Of a stretch of 64,000 nucleotides of DNA, positions 30,885 through 40,429 are shown piece after piece. Positions within the stretch are counted from its first letter, which is position 1, and every line of letters starts with the position of its first letter. Origin of the DNA: Tretioscincus oriximinensis (Eukaryota; Chordata; Lepidosauria; Squamata; Gymnophthalmidae); contig JAJVDF010000246.1 of NCBI GenBank assembly GCA_022410635.1, forward strand, positions 894,481-958,480. The letters run 5' to 3'. The translations under genes were made by a program, and so were the position numbers. The notes under the pieces are model-generated. The model worked only from the letters and a program-made list of their open reading frames with translations, was not told where the DNA came from and did not search any database.

Positions 30885-31040
30885 CNTTTAAGGTCCAGCA
30901 AGGGATCTTGTAGGACATGGAGACTAAGAAGAGAAAGATAACACATTTACTTCTTCAGATGCNACCTNCCTTTCTCCTGTTTGTCTCCAAGTGCTACTAG
31001 GCCCCTTGCTGGACCTTCTAACATGGATATTTCTCTGAAA
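30885..31040. mobile_element. Penelope-like family fragment
   Basis: GGTCCAGCAAGGGATCTTG and CCAAGTGCTACTAGGCCCC, with TATTTCTCTGAAATTGAC, match the ends of the family at 7563-8125 and 33673-34078. Confidence 0.45.
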
Positions 31041-31718
31041 TTGACTTTTGCACCATTAAGAAGAAATATCACCACATATTTGCCTGTCAGCCTTGATCAT
31101 TGTGTTATCATCTTCCAAGGTCTGTGGCTTCTCATTTCTATATGAATATTTATCAAGGGTTGATCTGTTGTATCCTTGTATAATCTCGACACAGTATCAT
31201 GAGCAGTTTGGTGGGGGTCTTATCAAATCAGGCCCAGGTCCTAGCTGACTACATATTCCTCCATGGCATCTCTATGCCATTTTAGTGACAAAGACGCAAG
31301 TGGTTTGCCACTGCTAGGGAAGGACTGGGGATCGATCCTGCAACCCCTTTGCTTCCCCAGCATTGATCTCTGATGATCTAAATCTATTGACCTTCCCCTT
31401 TTCTTATCTGTGCAATTACCCACTAAAGGAGTAGCTGCACTGTCCTGTTTTCCAGCTTCCAGCCAGTGAGGTCAGGAGGTGTTTTATACATGCACAGGTA
31501 CCATATGGAAAACAGGCATCCAGTTCACTAGGAAGATAATGGACTCCCCCATTTGGCCGGCAATTCCCTCTTCTTTGCAACTACGAAAAGTACAGAGTCC
31601 TATTCCCCTTTTTGAGGAGAACAAACTTTCCACATAGGACCTTCTGTGGAGGTTCTTACTGGANAGAACTTCCGCTTGCCACCAATTCAGCCTGCCAAGC
31701 AGGAGGTCTATATATTAT
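31041..31718. other. No gene seen
   Basis: Unique sequence. GGGATCGATCCTGCAACCC near 31329 resembles a SINE B-box but no full element could be delimited. Confidence 0.35.
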
Positions 31719-31815
31719 AAGGACATAAGGGGAGCCCTGCTGAATGGGGCCAGAACCCATCTAGTCCAGCATTCTGCCTCACTCAGTGGCCCANCAATTG
31801 CATCAAGGGGGCTTG
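31719..31815 (-). mobile_element. CR1-a 3' end fragment
   Basis: AGGACATAAGGGGAGCCCTG and CATCTAGTCCAGCATTC are the reversed end of CR1-a; it stops at a MITE-F. Confidence 0.7.
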
Positions 31816-31821
31816 TAGCAT

Positions 31822-31995
31822 TTGGGCCCTGTCCCCACTGAGCCTTATTCTGGGTTATATCTCGGTATAAAGCTTGGTCATCCACATGCCAGTGTAGGCT
31901 GTGGCAGGCCCCGAATGGGCCTACACTAGCATGTAGATGGCACATTCCTATTCTGAGATATAGCCAAGAAGACGGCTCAGTGGGGACGGGGCCTT
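31822..31995. mobile_element. MITE-F, most complete copy
   Basis: GGGCCCTGTCCCCACTGAGCC-type left end and CTCAGTGGGGACGGGGCC right end are inverted repeats. The core GGCAGGCCCCGAATGGGCC is palindromic. TTT before and TTG after may be a 3-bp duplication as made by Harbinger elements. Confidence 0.7.
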
Positions 31996-32019
31996 GGAGA
32001 CCTCCAGGAGAAGGGTAGG

Positions 32020-32140
32020 CGGCCTGAGCTTTCNTAGACACCATTACTTCCCCAGCTCGTGCCACCCNCCTTTCTCCTGTTAGTTTCCAAGTGCTACAGA
32101 TTCCCTTGCTGGACTTTCTACTAACTTGGCTTTTTCTACA
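32020..32140. mobile_element. Penelope-like family fragment
   Basis: GAGCTTTCNTAGACACC and CAAGTGCTACAGATTCCC, CTTGCTGGACTTTCTAC are the family ends seen at 33673-34078. Confidence 0.45.
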
Positions 32141-32697
32141 AAATCAGCAGTGGCTGAAGGCACAGGCAGGATCAACGGCTGCCTGGGAGCGCCATCCAGG
32201 CGCCTCCTTCGGANGTCATGGTGGGTGTCTGGGATGCACTTCCTAGAAACCTGCGTTGTTGCGGGTCTTATGAGAGCTCATTTTCCCAGCTCTCGTGGTG
32301 AACCTTCCTTAAACCTGTGTCTCTCTTCATCTGCCGTGTCCGGACGAGATTGGCGGCAATCCACCAATCAGCCATCAGCAAAACTGGACAAGAGATTCGT
32401 GACGCGGAGGGCAGGTTTGTCTCGGACATTATGCGACGGGACTCCATTCCTCTCGCGGTCCTTACCGTTCCCTGCACACAATACACGTAGACGAACAGGC
32501 AACTCCTTAAAGCNCGAGATAAGCATCAAATTCACCTTTTAGCCCCTTATAGTCTGCCATGGAAAGCACCGTTCATCCATGTATCCACCCACATGGCCAC
32601 CCATCCAGCCGTGTACTCACCCGTCCCCGTGTATCTTCCCCACTTGGGCGTCCAGCCTTTCACACATGTGCATTGCTAGGTTTCCCTGGGAATTAGA
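32141..32697. other. Unique, moderately CpG-rich DNA
   Basis: No gene is supported. 32260-32480 has more CpGs than the surroundings (GACGCGGAGGG, GCGACGGGAC, TCTCGCGGTCC) and could be a minor CpG cluster near the island. 32560-32640 has a CATCCA-type short repeat. Confidence 0.35.
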
Positions 32698-32772
32698 AGA
32701 ACAGAAGTAGAGTCGGGTTTTTATACCCTGCTATTTTCCAGAGCGGCTTACAGGGTTCATTTTCACCCAAAG
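32698..32772 (-). repeat. SINE-B, split copy (part 1, 3' end)
   Basis: GGTTTTTATACCCTGCTATTT and AGAGCGGCTTACAGGGTTC are the reversed SINE-B 3' end. It stops at the LTR and resumes at 33644. Confidence 0.65.
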
Positions 32773-33638
32773 GTATCAGGAGTTTCTTCCCTGATATTCA
32801 ATGATATGGGCTGGTGGATTGCGATACCTTGCCCTGGAGCCAGGAACCCGTGTTGAAGGATTCACACGGACAAAGCTTTAGGTAACAGGCGCATCCTAGG
32901 AGGATCCACGGGTCATGGAATTCCTCCAGAGGGGCCCAGAACTTCAACTTTTATTGACCTCGATATCAGAAGGCGTGTATCAAATTATGACGAGGTAAAA
33001 GGGGTGGAGGAGACCCAACGTGGGTCAGTGATGTCACAGGTGATGCGTTTTCCCCCCTCCCAAGTGGGTGCAGCCTGGGTACAGGAAATCCAAATATGGG
33101 CAATGAAGTGTGTGTGGTGTGACTACTGAATGGACCTTAGCTGCCATTGTGATCCCCTGTCAATCAAATTAAGGACAGGAACAGTGACTCACTTCCAAGG
33201 GCCAAGCCTCAGGTGGCCCTTGATTAATGGCAATCAAAGNTAGATTGCTGCAACCAGAGATAGACAGAGAAGGGAAAACAGTGGCTTCCCCTTGGACACA
33301 ATGGGGCAGCTTTAGGCTATGCAGCCAAAGAGTTTTCACAGCAGGGGAGCCAAGCTAGCCCAGATCTTGGGCGAACATTTGGCTTCCCCTTACCTGATGA
33401 GATTAATGGCTTATTCAGAGGTGCCATTTAGAAAGAGGCTACCTATTCACAGGTGGCCCCTGAGGGAGAGGAGAAAGATTAAGTTTGTTCCTGGGGTTGC
33501 GCAGAGGTCAGCTTGACCAAGGAAAATTTTGCAAAAATCTCCCAGAGGCCTCACTTTGGTCACCTAGGTCCATACAGGTATATTTGATATTAATATAATA
33601 TGGTACTCCTAATATGTGTCCCCTGGATGATTCCCACC
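32773..33638 (-). mobile_element. Solo LTR, copy 3
   Basis: 866 bp, reverse of 3015-3888 in order. CAAAG at 32768-32772 and 33639-33643 is a 5-bp target duplication. The polyadenylation signal reads TTTATT near 32949 on the + strand. No internal genes accompany it. Confidence 0.8.
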
Positions 33639-33643
33639 CAAAG

Positions 33644-33672
33644 GCTTACAGCTTATTCTATCTTCCTCACCA
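33644..33672 (-). repeat. SINE-B, split copy (part 2)
   Basis: GCTTACAGCTTATTCTATCT continues the copy from 32772 and is cut again by a Penelope-like piece. Confidence 0.65.
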
Positions 33673-34078
33673 GCAAAGGAGCCAGCAGCACTTTGAGACC
33701 AACTTGAGAGAAAAGTGGGTGGCAGAAGCTTTCGTGGACACGTCTCCTTCTTCAGATGCATCTTTTCTTCAGTTAGGCTGACCAGATGACCCCTTTGGGG
33801 GTGGTGGTGGTGGCTTAAAAACCCGTTTTGGGGGGTGCCTCCCAGTTTTTTCTGAGGAAAAATGTTTCAAAAAAAGGTTTTTTTTCAAAAGTTTTTTTGT
33901 TTTTTAATTTTTTTTTCCTCAGAAAAAAACAGGAGGCACCCCCCAAAACAGGTTTTCAACCCCCCCCCTCAAAAGAGGGCATCTGGCCAGCCTGCTTAAG
34001 TTAGTCTCAAAGCACTACTAGCTGCTTTGCTGGACTTTCTCCTACTAGACTAACAGGGCTATATCTCTGAAACTGACT
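33673..34078. mobile_element. Penelope-like family fragment with a foldback insertion
   Basis: AGCAAAGGAGCCAGCAGCAC start and CTATATCTCTGAAACTGAC end match the family; a foldback element occupies 33775-33994. It sits inside SINE-B. Confidence 0.55.
33775..33994. mobile_element. Foldback element (type 1)
   Basis: AGGCTGACCAGATGACCCC left and GGCATCTGGCCAGCCTG right, arms about 85 bp. CTTCAGT before and CTTAAGT after match at six of seven bases. Confidence 0.85.
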
Positions 34079-34278
34079 TCCCCGCCAGGTTAAGGACGGT
34101 ATTGGTTTATCTAATTGAAACGCAGATGACAAATTTGCATCTCTTTCGAATAGCTGAGCTGGCTGGAGCTGCAGGCGCGCGGAAGGCGCTCACCCCTCCC
34201 CCACGCCCGACGCGGGGCCTCGAAACCGGATTCCCTCAGATGGAAGACCGTCTCCTTAGCGACTGAGCCGTTCGTGCC
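34079..34278 (-). repeat. SINE-B, split copy (part 3, head), CpG-rich
   Basis: Reversed SINE-B head, ending CTTAGCGACTGAGCCGTTCGTGCC (34255-34278). It holds about 14 CpG dinucleotides in its last 110 bp, against about five in the equivalent part of the copy at 47090-47190. It directly borders the CpG island. Confidence 0.8.
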
Positions 34279-34558
34279 TTGCTTCTCCTTCCCTCTCCCT
34301 TTCCCCATCCCTTCTTTCTCCCTTCCCTCCCCCGGGGGTGACCTGGCCGCTTGCCTTTCCCGCCCCAACAAACCCCGCACAGCCGCTGGGTCCTGGTCGC
34401 GCGTCCCCCCGGCTGCCCGGCCGGGTTTGCCCGCGTGCCGTCGAGGGAGGGAGGGAGGGAGGGAGGGAGGGAGGGAGGGCGGGCGGGCGGGAGGCTGGGC
34501 CAGGGGCGGGGCGCGCGGGAGGTGGCCGGCGGGGGGCCCGTCCTGGTACGGGCGCGTG

Positions 34559-34589
<31 letters not shown>

Positions 34590-34815
34590 CTGGGCGCAGG
34601 GACGCGGGCAGGAGGCGGCAGGCAGAGCCCTCCAGGCGCCGCGCCCCTTCCTCCGGGCTCGGGAGGCGCAGGACCCGGGCGCTGGTGCCCCTGCGGGAAT
34701 CCAGACCACGGCGACGCCCCCGGGTAAGTGAGCGCCCCCCTTTGCCAGCCCCGGGCAGCGCCCTCTGCCTGCTGCCGCCGCCTCCTCCCTCTGGAAGTGT
34801 GCTGAAGCTGGATTG
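34279..34815 (+). promoter_or_regulatory. CpG island promoter with candidate first exon
   Basis: A roughly 450-bp core (34340-34790) is very GC- and CpG-rich, unlike the rest of the window. It contains (GAGG)n at 34444-34479, GCGGGCGGGCGGG, an SP1-type GC-box GGGGCGGGGC at 34503-34512, and (GGC)9 at 34562-34588. A strong + strand donor, CGG|GTAAGTGAG, lies at 34723/34724. No TATA box was noted. This fits a housekeeping or developmental promoter transcribed rightwards whose first exon ends at 34723. The open frames across it are GC-biased and repetitive (EGGREGGREGG, poly-Ala), so I treat the exon as probably 5' UTR. The transcribed gene cannot be identified from this window. Confidence 0.7.
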
Positions 34816-34823
34816 AAACCAAG

Positions 34824-35000
34824 GCTGCATCCCCACGGAGCCTTCTCCTGGGCTGTCCCTTGGAATGGGAGCCTGCCAACCACAGGACAGTGTAGACTAT
34901 GGCAGGCCCCGAATGGGGCCTGCCATAGTCTACACTGGCATGTGTATGGCCAAGCTGTGTCCCGAGATGCGACCCCGAATAAGGCTCCGTGTGGATGCAT
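34824..35000. mobile_element. MITE-F copy just downstream of the CpG island
   Basis: GGCTGCATCCCCACGGAGCC left and GTGTGGATGCATCCC right, with the core GGCCCCGAATGGGGCC. It lies about 100 bp inside the predicted first intron. Confidence 0.65.
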
Positions 35001-35164
35001 CCCCCCCATCACGCGTGGATATTCCGGAACGAATCCCCCCCCACAACACTTCATTGCGAATATCCAACTACAGTGGAATCCATCAGTGGCCTGGGGGTGC
35101 AGCGGCTTCTCCTTCTTCTTCTCCTGCAGCTTCCCTCCGCCTGGTCCCCGAGGCTTAGCGAGGA

Positions 35165-35392
35165 GGCTCCGAGGTGGTGGTAGCCAACAGGCTGGATAGC
35201 TTTGAGACAGGATGAGACAAGTTCAGGGACACCAAAGGTATATAAGCAGGGACTAAGGATGGATCTCGTGATGCTGCCTCTGGGGATGGAGCAACAGGCA
35301 GGATTTCTGAAATATAATTTGAGAACAATTGGGGGNGACAGAAGGTTGGACTAGATGGTCTCTTAGGTTCTCTTGGGTTCTCACGTTCTGTG
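35165..35392 (+). mobile_element. CR1-a 3' end, diverged
   Basis: GAGGTGGTGGTAGCCAACAG through GGTTGGACTAGATGG and repeated GGTTCTC(T/A) tail units. Confidence 0.75.
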
Positions 35393-35695
35393 TTCACACC
35401 GGCATGTGGACGGCCAAACTGTATACTGAGATATAACCCAGAAGAAGGCTCAGTAAAAGAGCTTACAAGTGGCTTAGAGTCAGTAGGGTCTACAATGAGC
35501 CTTATTTTGGGTCATATCTTGGAACAAGAGGCCTGATATCCGCATCATACAGCAGGCTCTGAATGGGCCTGCCATAGTCTACACTGATATGTAGATGTCC
35601 AAGCCTGAATAGAGTCTGTTATAGTCTGCACTAGCATGTAACAGGTCCTCATTCCAAGATATNTCCCAGAATAAGGCTCAGTGTAGACAGGCTCG
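35385..35695. mobile_element. MITE-F copies, one partial and one with internal duplication
   Basis: 35385-35460 is a half element (GATATAACCCAGAAGAAGGC). 35466-35695 is longer than usual, with GCCATAGTCTACACTGATATG and TTATAGTCTGCACTAGCATG as two diverged copies of the inner arm. Confidence 0.6.
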
Positions 35696-36264
35696 TAATG
35701 TGTTAATCCTTAATCCTCGTTAAACTGCTTCCAATCCATTTCTTTTTGCTGTCGCCTGGATATAACCTGATACTTTGGGGGCTTTTTCTGCACACTCGAA
35801 CCAATGCTCATTTTTTAAATTTTATTTTATGTCGGCTGTAAAAAAATCAATGGCTGAATTTTGTTTGTTTCAATAGTTTTTATTTTCTGATTTACAAAAT
35901 GAATAAATGAACATACAACAATTAGTTCGACATATTAAATTGATATCTCCGCCCTTTTCCCCGCATCCCCTCCCTCGCCCCAAGGGTGCCGTATTTCCAA
36001 TTAGTTGATCAATCTTTTCAATTGTCTGATACGGGAGACTAGAACTGAGCTTTGGTTCATTTTTGGGCCTGCTGGAAGGGGCCAACAATTGAGCCGGACA
36101 AACGTTCCAGAAGAAAGGGTTTAATCTAGGGGGGAAAAAAAGAAAAGACTGAGATGCTATTCCAACTCCTGCTTTTAATCCGTATCCAGTCCTCAAGAAT
36201 CTTTCAGTCCAGTTCTTCAGCACTGAAAATGGATTACGGTAAAAGTACACAAGTAGACCCAGAC
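35696..36264. other. No gene seen; possible reversed L1 3' end at 35870-36260
   Basis: TTTTTATTTTCTGATTTACA, CATACAACAATTAGTTCG and a C-rich block resemble a reversed L1 3' UTR. The 148-codon minus frame across it has no known domain. Confidence 0.35.
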
Positions 36265-36535
36265 TTGGGAACCGCACGAGAATCTCATGCAGTCGCTGAA
36301 AAAAAAAATAGTGCACCCCTGCGTGTGATCAGAGATCTCACGTATCCCTGCATGAGAAAATTTTCCTCGCCCCGATTCCCACCCGTTTTAATGGAAGTGA
36401 CGTCATTTTGATGTCACTTCTGGTATTTGCGCCCGGAGTGATGTCGCTTCCTGTCCCGCCCAGGAAGTGATATCACATTTGATGTCGCTTCTTGTCCCGC
36501 CCAGAAAGTGAGGTCACAAAATTTGGGGGCACAAG
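36265..36535. mobile_element. MITE-E copy
   Basis: CGCACGAGAATCTCATGCAG, GGAAGTGACGTCATTTTGA, GATGTCACTTCTGGTATTTG and two further GGAAGTGA/GATGTCGCTTC units. Confidence 0.65.
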
Positions 36536-36673
36536 ATCTGCCAGAGACCCAACATTGGACAGAACATAATAAGGCCGTTGATTGGACTGACTGAAGATGA
36601 ATTGAAGATGGTAATGGAAGATAATGCAGTGGTACATGTTTGGATGCCTGGTTTGCCCATCTGTTCACCTGGC

Positions 36674-36993
36674 CTTCAGGGGAGCTCAGTTGCTTACGAA
36701 TTCGTCTCTCGCCTGGGAGNTCGGGTTTNGNAGCCCTGTGTGGGACGTGGGGAGGGCTGAGCNCCTTCCACTAGCCTGTAGCTCTAGCCAACCCAGCTAT
36801 TCGAAAGCATGAATTGCAAGAAATTGCAATTGACTGCAAGTAGATACATGGGAACCACCATAGCCTGGTGGGGAAGATAGAATGTGAGCCTTCGGGCAAA
36901 ATATATCCTTGTAAGCCGTTTTGAGTCCCTTTGAAAGGTGAGAAAAGCGGGGTATAAGAACCAAGTTCTTCTTCTTCTTCTTCTTCTTCTCCC
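36674..36993 (+). repeat. SINE-B, near full length
   Basis: GCTCAGTTGCTTACGAATTC through TAAGCCGTTTTGAGTCCC and (TTC)n at 36967-36992; the first head bases are missing. Confidence 0.85.
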
Positions 36994-37311
36994 CTTGCAA
37001 GACGCTGTTACCATTTTTAACATTCAACGAGTAACTTGTGACTCCATTTTACGTGAATTTATTAAATTTTCTGCTGTGATCCACCATGAGATCTCTGCAT
37101 CCACTAATTCAGAAAGTGCCACCTTGATTTAGATGATGTGGGATGAAAATGACTGATGGGTTTTTTTCCCATTCTGAAAGTGGACTGAACCTGGATTAAA
37201 CCTTAAGCATCACGAGGGCTTTTGAGAAAAACCCACAATACTTGATGGAAGGCTTACCTATTGTAGTTCTAATTGCTGAGACTCTACACCCGGCCTAATG
37301 TAGGAACAGCG
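36994..37311. other. Unique DNA
   Basis: 36994-37135 has CATTCAACGAGTAACTTGTG and GTGAATTTATTAAATTTTC and may be regulatory. 37160-37210 (GAAAGTGGACTGAACCTGG) belongs to the palindromic MITE-G family at 39617. Confidence 0.3.
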
Positions 37312-37444
37312 CAGTGGTATAACTAGACACTCGGGACCCCGGGGCAGATAAACAAAGTGGGGCCCTGGGAGCCCCCCAATTTTTATTTATTTATTTGACA
37401 AATGCTGGGCTCCNAGGCTTAGGTAGCTATCTGCTACGCCCCTG
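37312..37444. mobile_element. 133-bp hAT-type MITE
   Basis: CAGTGGTATAACTAGACAC at the left and GCTATCTGCTACGCCCCTG at the right are imperfect inverted repeats of the CAGTGGCGTA type. GAACAGCG before and AAACAGCA after match at six of eight bases. Confidence 0.65.
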
Positions 37445-38214
37445 AAACAGCAGGTCCTGTGCATGCACAGACACTAGTGTGCATCCCTAGAGATNAATCC
37501 ATGAAATACGGACTCTTTCCACACTGGGTGCGCTTCTGGATTTCTTTCTCGTGTGTTTTCTGACTCTGAAAGTGGTGTGAAGCTGGATTGAAACGTAGGC
37601 CTGAGCAGGGCCTTAGGCACTCCTGAAGTATTGGTCCCAGATTTGCAAATGGCTTTTGAGTAGGGGTGTTTGTGATAATTTATTGTCTTTCTCAGGTGGC
37701 CACCTGTCCCCCCCCTGCCTGTGTCAACCCTTATTTTTCACCCACAGCCTATGTTTTCTGTCTGCTGTTTTCTCTCACAGTTTGGCACTGGATATATGTG
37801 CTTCCTCTCTGTAAATTCCTTCATTTTTGTGGTACCCGTGAATTCTGGTTTATTTTGCAGAAGCTTTTCCTCTGGAAAGAGCGAGAGAAATATTTATTTN
37901 AACTCTTTGAAACTGCTCCCTGTTTCTCTCTCCAAGCTTAGCTGTCTGCCCTGTTTTTAGCAAAGTTGCGTTTTGGTTCCCCATTCTTGAACTCTTTTTC
38001 TTGAACTCTTTTTTCTTGATTCCAAAGAGGCTTTTCTATCACCTCTCTATGTCGAACCATGATTTTGGACTTCTTGGCTGGGCTTTCATGAAGACAGAAG
38101 GCTTCCTGCTTCCTTGCCCAGGTGGAACACTTTGTCCAAAGTTCAAAGAACCAATGAGGAAGGGCTGGGGATATAAAACTTCCCCCCTACTGTATACATT
38201 GGAATTAAAAGGGA
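37445..38214. other. No gene supported
   Basis: 37500-37605 contains MITE-G-like sequence (GAAGCTGGATTGAAACG). 37650-38150 is T-rich unique DNA with a 91-codon frame lacking any domain. Confidence 0.35.
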
Positions 38215-38404
38215 TTAAGGATGCTGACTCCAGGATGGGGCAACAGGCAGGACTCCTGGAATACCATTTGCAGGGAGCCATGAACAGGTGCATATTTTGC
38301 TTTCCTCTGTTCAGACTGCCCAGGAGCCTCTGTGTGAGACCAAAGGCTGGACTAGATGGGCTCTGGCTTGATCCAGTATGGCTCTTCTTATGTTCTTAGG
38401 TTCT
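38215..38404 (+). mobile_element. CR1-a 3' end
   Basis: GATGCTGACTCCAGGATGGG through ATGGCTCTTCTTATGTTCTTAG. About 20 bp around the usual GCATCTGGTGGG are missing. Confidence 0.85.
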
Positions 38405-38705
38405 AGAAGAAGAAGAAGAACTGGGTTCTTATGCCCCACTTTTCTCACCTTTCAAAGGGACTCAAAGCGGCTTACAAGGATATATTTTGCCCAAAGGCTG
38501 ACTTTCTATCTTCCCCACCAGGCTCTGGTGGTTCCCATGTATCTAGTTGCAGTCAGTTGCCATTTCTTGCAGTTCCTGCTTTCGAATAGCTGGGTTGGCT
38601 AGAGCTACAGGCTAGTGGAAGGGGCTCAGCCCTCCCCACNTCCAACACAGGGCTTCGAAACCCCATCTCCCAGGCGAGAGGCCGTCTCCTTAGCAACTNA
38701 GCCAT
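38405..38705 (-). repeat. SINE-B, full length
   Basis: (GAA)n, GCCCCACTTTTCTCACC and reversed head to CTTAGCAACTNAGCCATTTG. It abuts the CR1-a tail. Confidence 0.85.
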
Positions 38706-38711
38706 TTGTTC

Positions 38712-38993
38712 TAAGGCCCACATTGAGCTTTATTCTGCACTAAATCTTAGATCAGTGACCCCATTGGGTAGAGCTGCCACATAAAACCTGGGCTAAAGTT
38801 TTGGACCTTTAGTGGGTAGAGAAGAGAGGACCTGAAATGGGGGTGCAATTACTTTTTGACACCCATTAAAGGTCCAAAGCTTTAGCCCAGATTTTAAGTG
38901 GGAACCCTATCCTTGGCCCCTGCCATGTCCACATGGCCGTCCTTGTCCAAACTATAGCCCAGGAGAAGGCTCAGTATGGAACGGGTCCTGAAG
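38712..38993. mobile_element. MITE-F split by a second palindromic element
   Basis: The outer arms (CCCACATTGAGCTTTATTC and AGAAGGCTCAGTATGG) belong to MITE-F. The inner block 38767-38913 is another palindrome, with CCTGGGCTAAAGTTTTGGAC and GTCCAAAGCTTTAGCCCAG. Confidence 0.6.
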
Positions 38994-39600
38994 GGCAAAC
39001 ATTTCCAGGCAGCTCTAAATGGAAAACAGAGTTCCTAATATTCAGTTTAGAAGCAGGTTTCGGGAGGCCCTATGCTTTAACCCCCTTTGGGAAGTGGATA
39101 AGGGGGTATGGAAGCTTTTTATTTTCCATTTAACACGACAGTCCCGCCGTCCCTCCATTGCAAAATATTTAATGGCTTGGAAAGATGTTTTTCCTGTTGT
39201 GTTTTGCTAATTGAGTAGGAAAAAGCATGCTGACGAAATAGGATGACTTAATGTGCCTGTAATGCTGTCTGCTGTTCAGTTTCTTCTGGACAGAATCTGC
39301 TTAACTGAACAGGCAAAGGGGCATAATGTTTTTTTCATTTCACACAGGTATGAAATTCAGCATGTTGTGCTGAGAATGTTACACTCTTGAGTTTTTTTCC
39401 CTTTGACGAAAGTTCAGTTGTCTGTTCCATAAAACTGCCTTTGCCTTTGCAGATTTATGCTTGAACAGACACCTTAGAAGTTCAGATTTAAGCCCTTCGT
39501 CACTTTCCTGGGCCAATACATTGCTACTTTGCTTATTAAGAAAAAAAGCTTTAAAAAGTAATGTAAAGCTTTTGGCTTCTGTAACAAATGCTGGCTGATT
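38994..39600. promoter_or_regulatory. Candidate conserved non-coding element
   Basis: Unique sequence with ATTGCAAAATATTTAATGGC near 39157, GTTTTGCTAATTGAGTAGG near 39201 and a run of AT-rich, stop-filled sequence to 39560. It has no repeat match and a different texture from the flanking MITEs. It would lie in the first intron of the gene starting at the CpG island. Confidence 0.45.
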
Positions 39601-39616
39601 TTCTCTTACTCCTGCA

Positions 39617-39812
39617 TAGGCCCTGGTCGTACCTAAGTTTTAATCCAGCTCCAGTCAGCCTTCAGAGTGAGCAAAGTAGCAAAAATTTTTTCCTTGTGAT
39701 ATTGTGTAGCTCAGAAAACCCACTTTGGGGACAGATAATGTGGAAAGAAAATTGCTGTTCCCTTTGTTCTTCCATTCTGAAAGTAGAGGGGAGTTGGATT
39801 AAAACTTAGGTA
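39617..39812. mobile_element. Palindromic MITE-G
   Basis: CTAAGTTTTAATCCAGCTCC left and GGGAGTTGGATTAAAACTTAG right are inverted repeats. Single arms of the same family occur at 37160-37210, 37560-37605 and 34793-34820, the last overlapping the end of the CpG island. Confidence 0.65.
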
Positions 39813-39984
39813 TAGGGTGGGATAGAAGTATAAATAAAGAATAATTATGGTTTGGAATGAATTTCCACATAAAAACAGGACAGGTGTCTGCAGTCATTAT
39901 AAGAAGCACCTGGTGAAAATTTATCTCTTTCCTAACCATTATAGCTGGGCTGTGTGAAGTAATCCTAGGTTTAAATGATTATTA

Positions 39985-40195
39985 GTGCATGCAATGGGGT
40001 CTAGTCCCTCTGCCCTCTTGCTTCCATCCGTGCCTCCACTCCCACCACTTCATCCCTTGCCTCATCCCATCACTCTTTCACTTGCCACTCCTTCTTTCGT
40101 TCTTTCCACTTCCCCTTCTTCTTTATCTTCCTTCTCTTCCACCTTGCATCCCTTCCTTCCTTTGTTTTTCCTTTCCTTCCTTCATTTCCCTCCCA
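39985..40195. repeat. Pyrimidine-rich low-complexity tract
   Basis: Mostly C and T on the + strand, with (TTCC)-like units; the frames through it are artefacts. Confidence 0.7.
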
Positions 40196-40196
40196 G

Positions 40197-40345
40197 TACT
40201 GGTCCCAGTATGAACCCTGCGGAATTCCATTTCTCATCTTTCCATCCAGAGAACGGTCCATTTGTTACTTACCTCCGTTTTCTGTCCTTTAGCCATTTTC
40301 CAACCCAGGTTTCTGCTCTTTGGAGGCTACTAAAGTTCTGAGCGT
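40197..40345 (-). mobile_element. CR1 reverse transcriptase fragment
   Basis: Matches 55675-55800 base for base in order: CAGTATGAACCCTGCGG, AGAACGGTCCATTTGTTAC, CCGTTTTCTGTCCTTTAGCC. In the intact copy this encodes the region before and at the [11 protein letters not shown] motif. Confidence 0.6.
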
Positions 40346-40429
40346 TGTCATTGGTCCGTTATACCTTGGAATGCTGGACTCTGTCGCATGCATTTTCTTA
40401 TAAGTATAGATAATGGCTTTTCTGGATAG

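Noticed and set aside
34111..35054. Long open frames on both strands over the CpG island (up to 272 codons)
   Set aside because: They consist of Arg/Gly/Pro/Ala runs from GC-rich repeats, overlap on all frames and run into SINE and MITE sequence. No domain is present.
35870..36316. 148-codon minus frame
   Set aside because: Falls in probable L1 3' UTR in reverse and continues into MITE-E; no domain.
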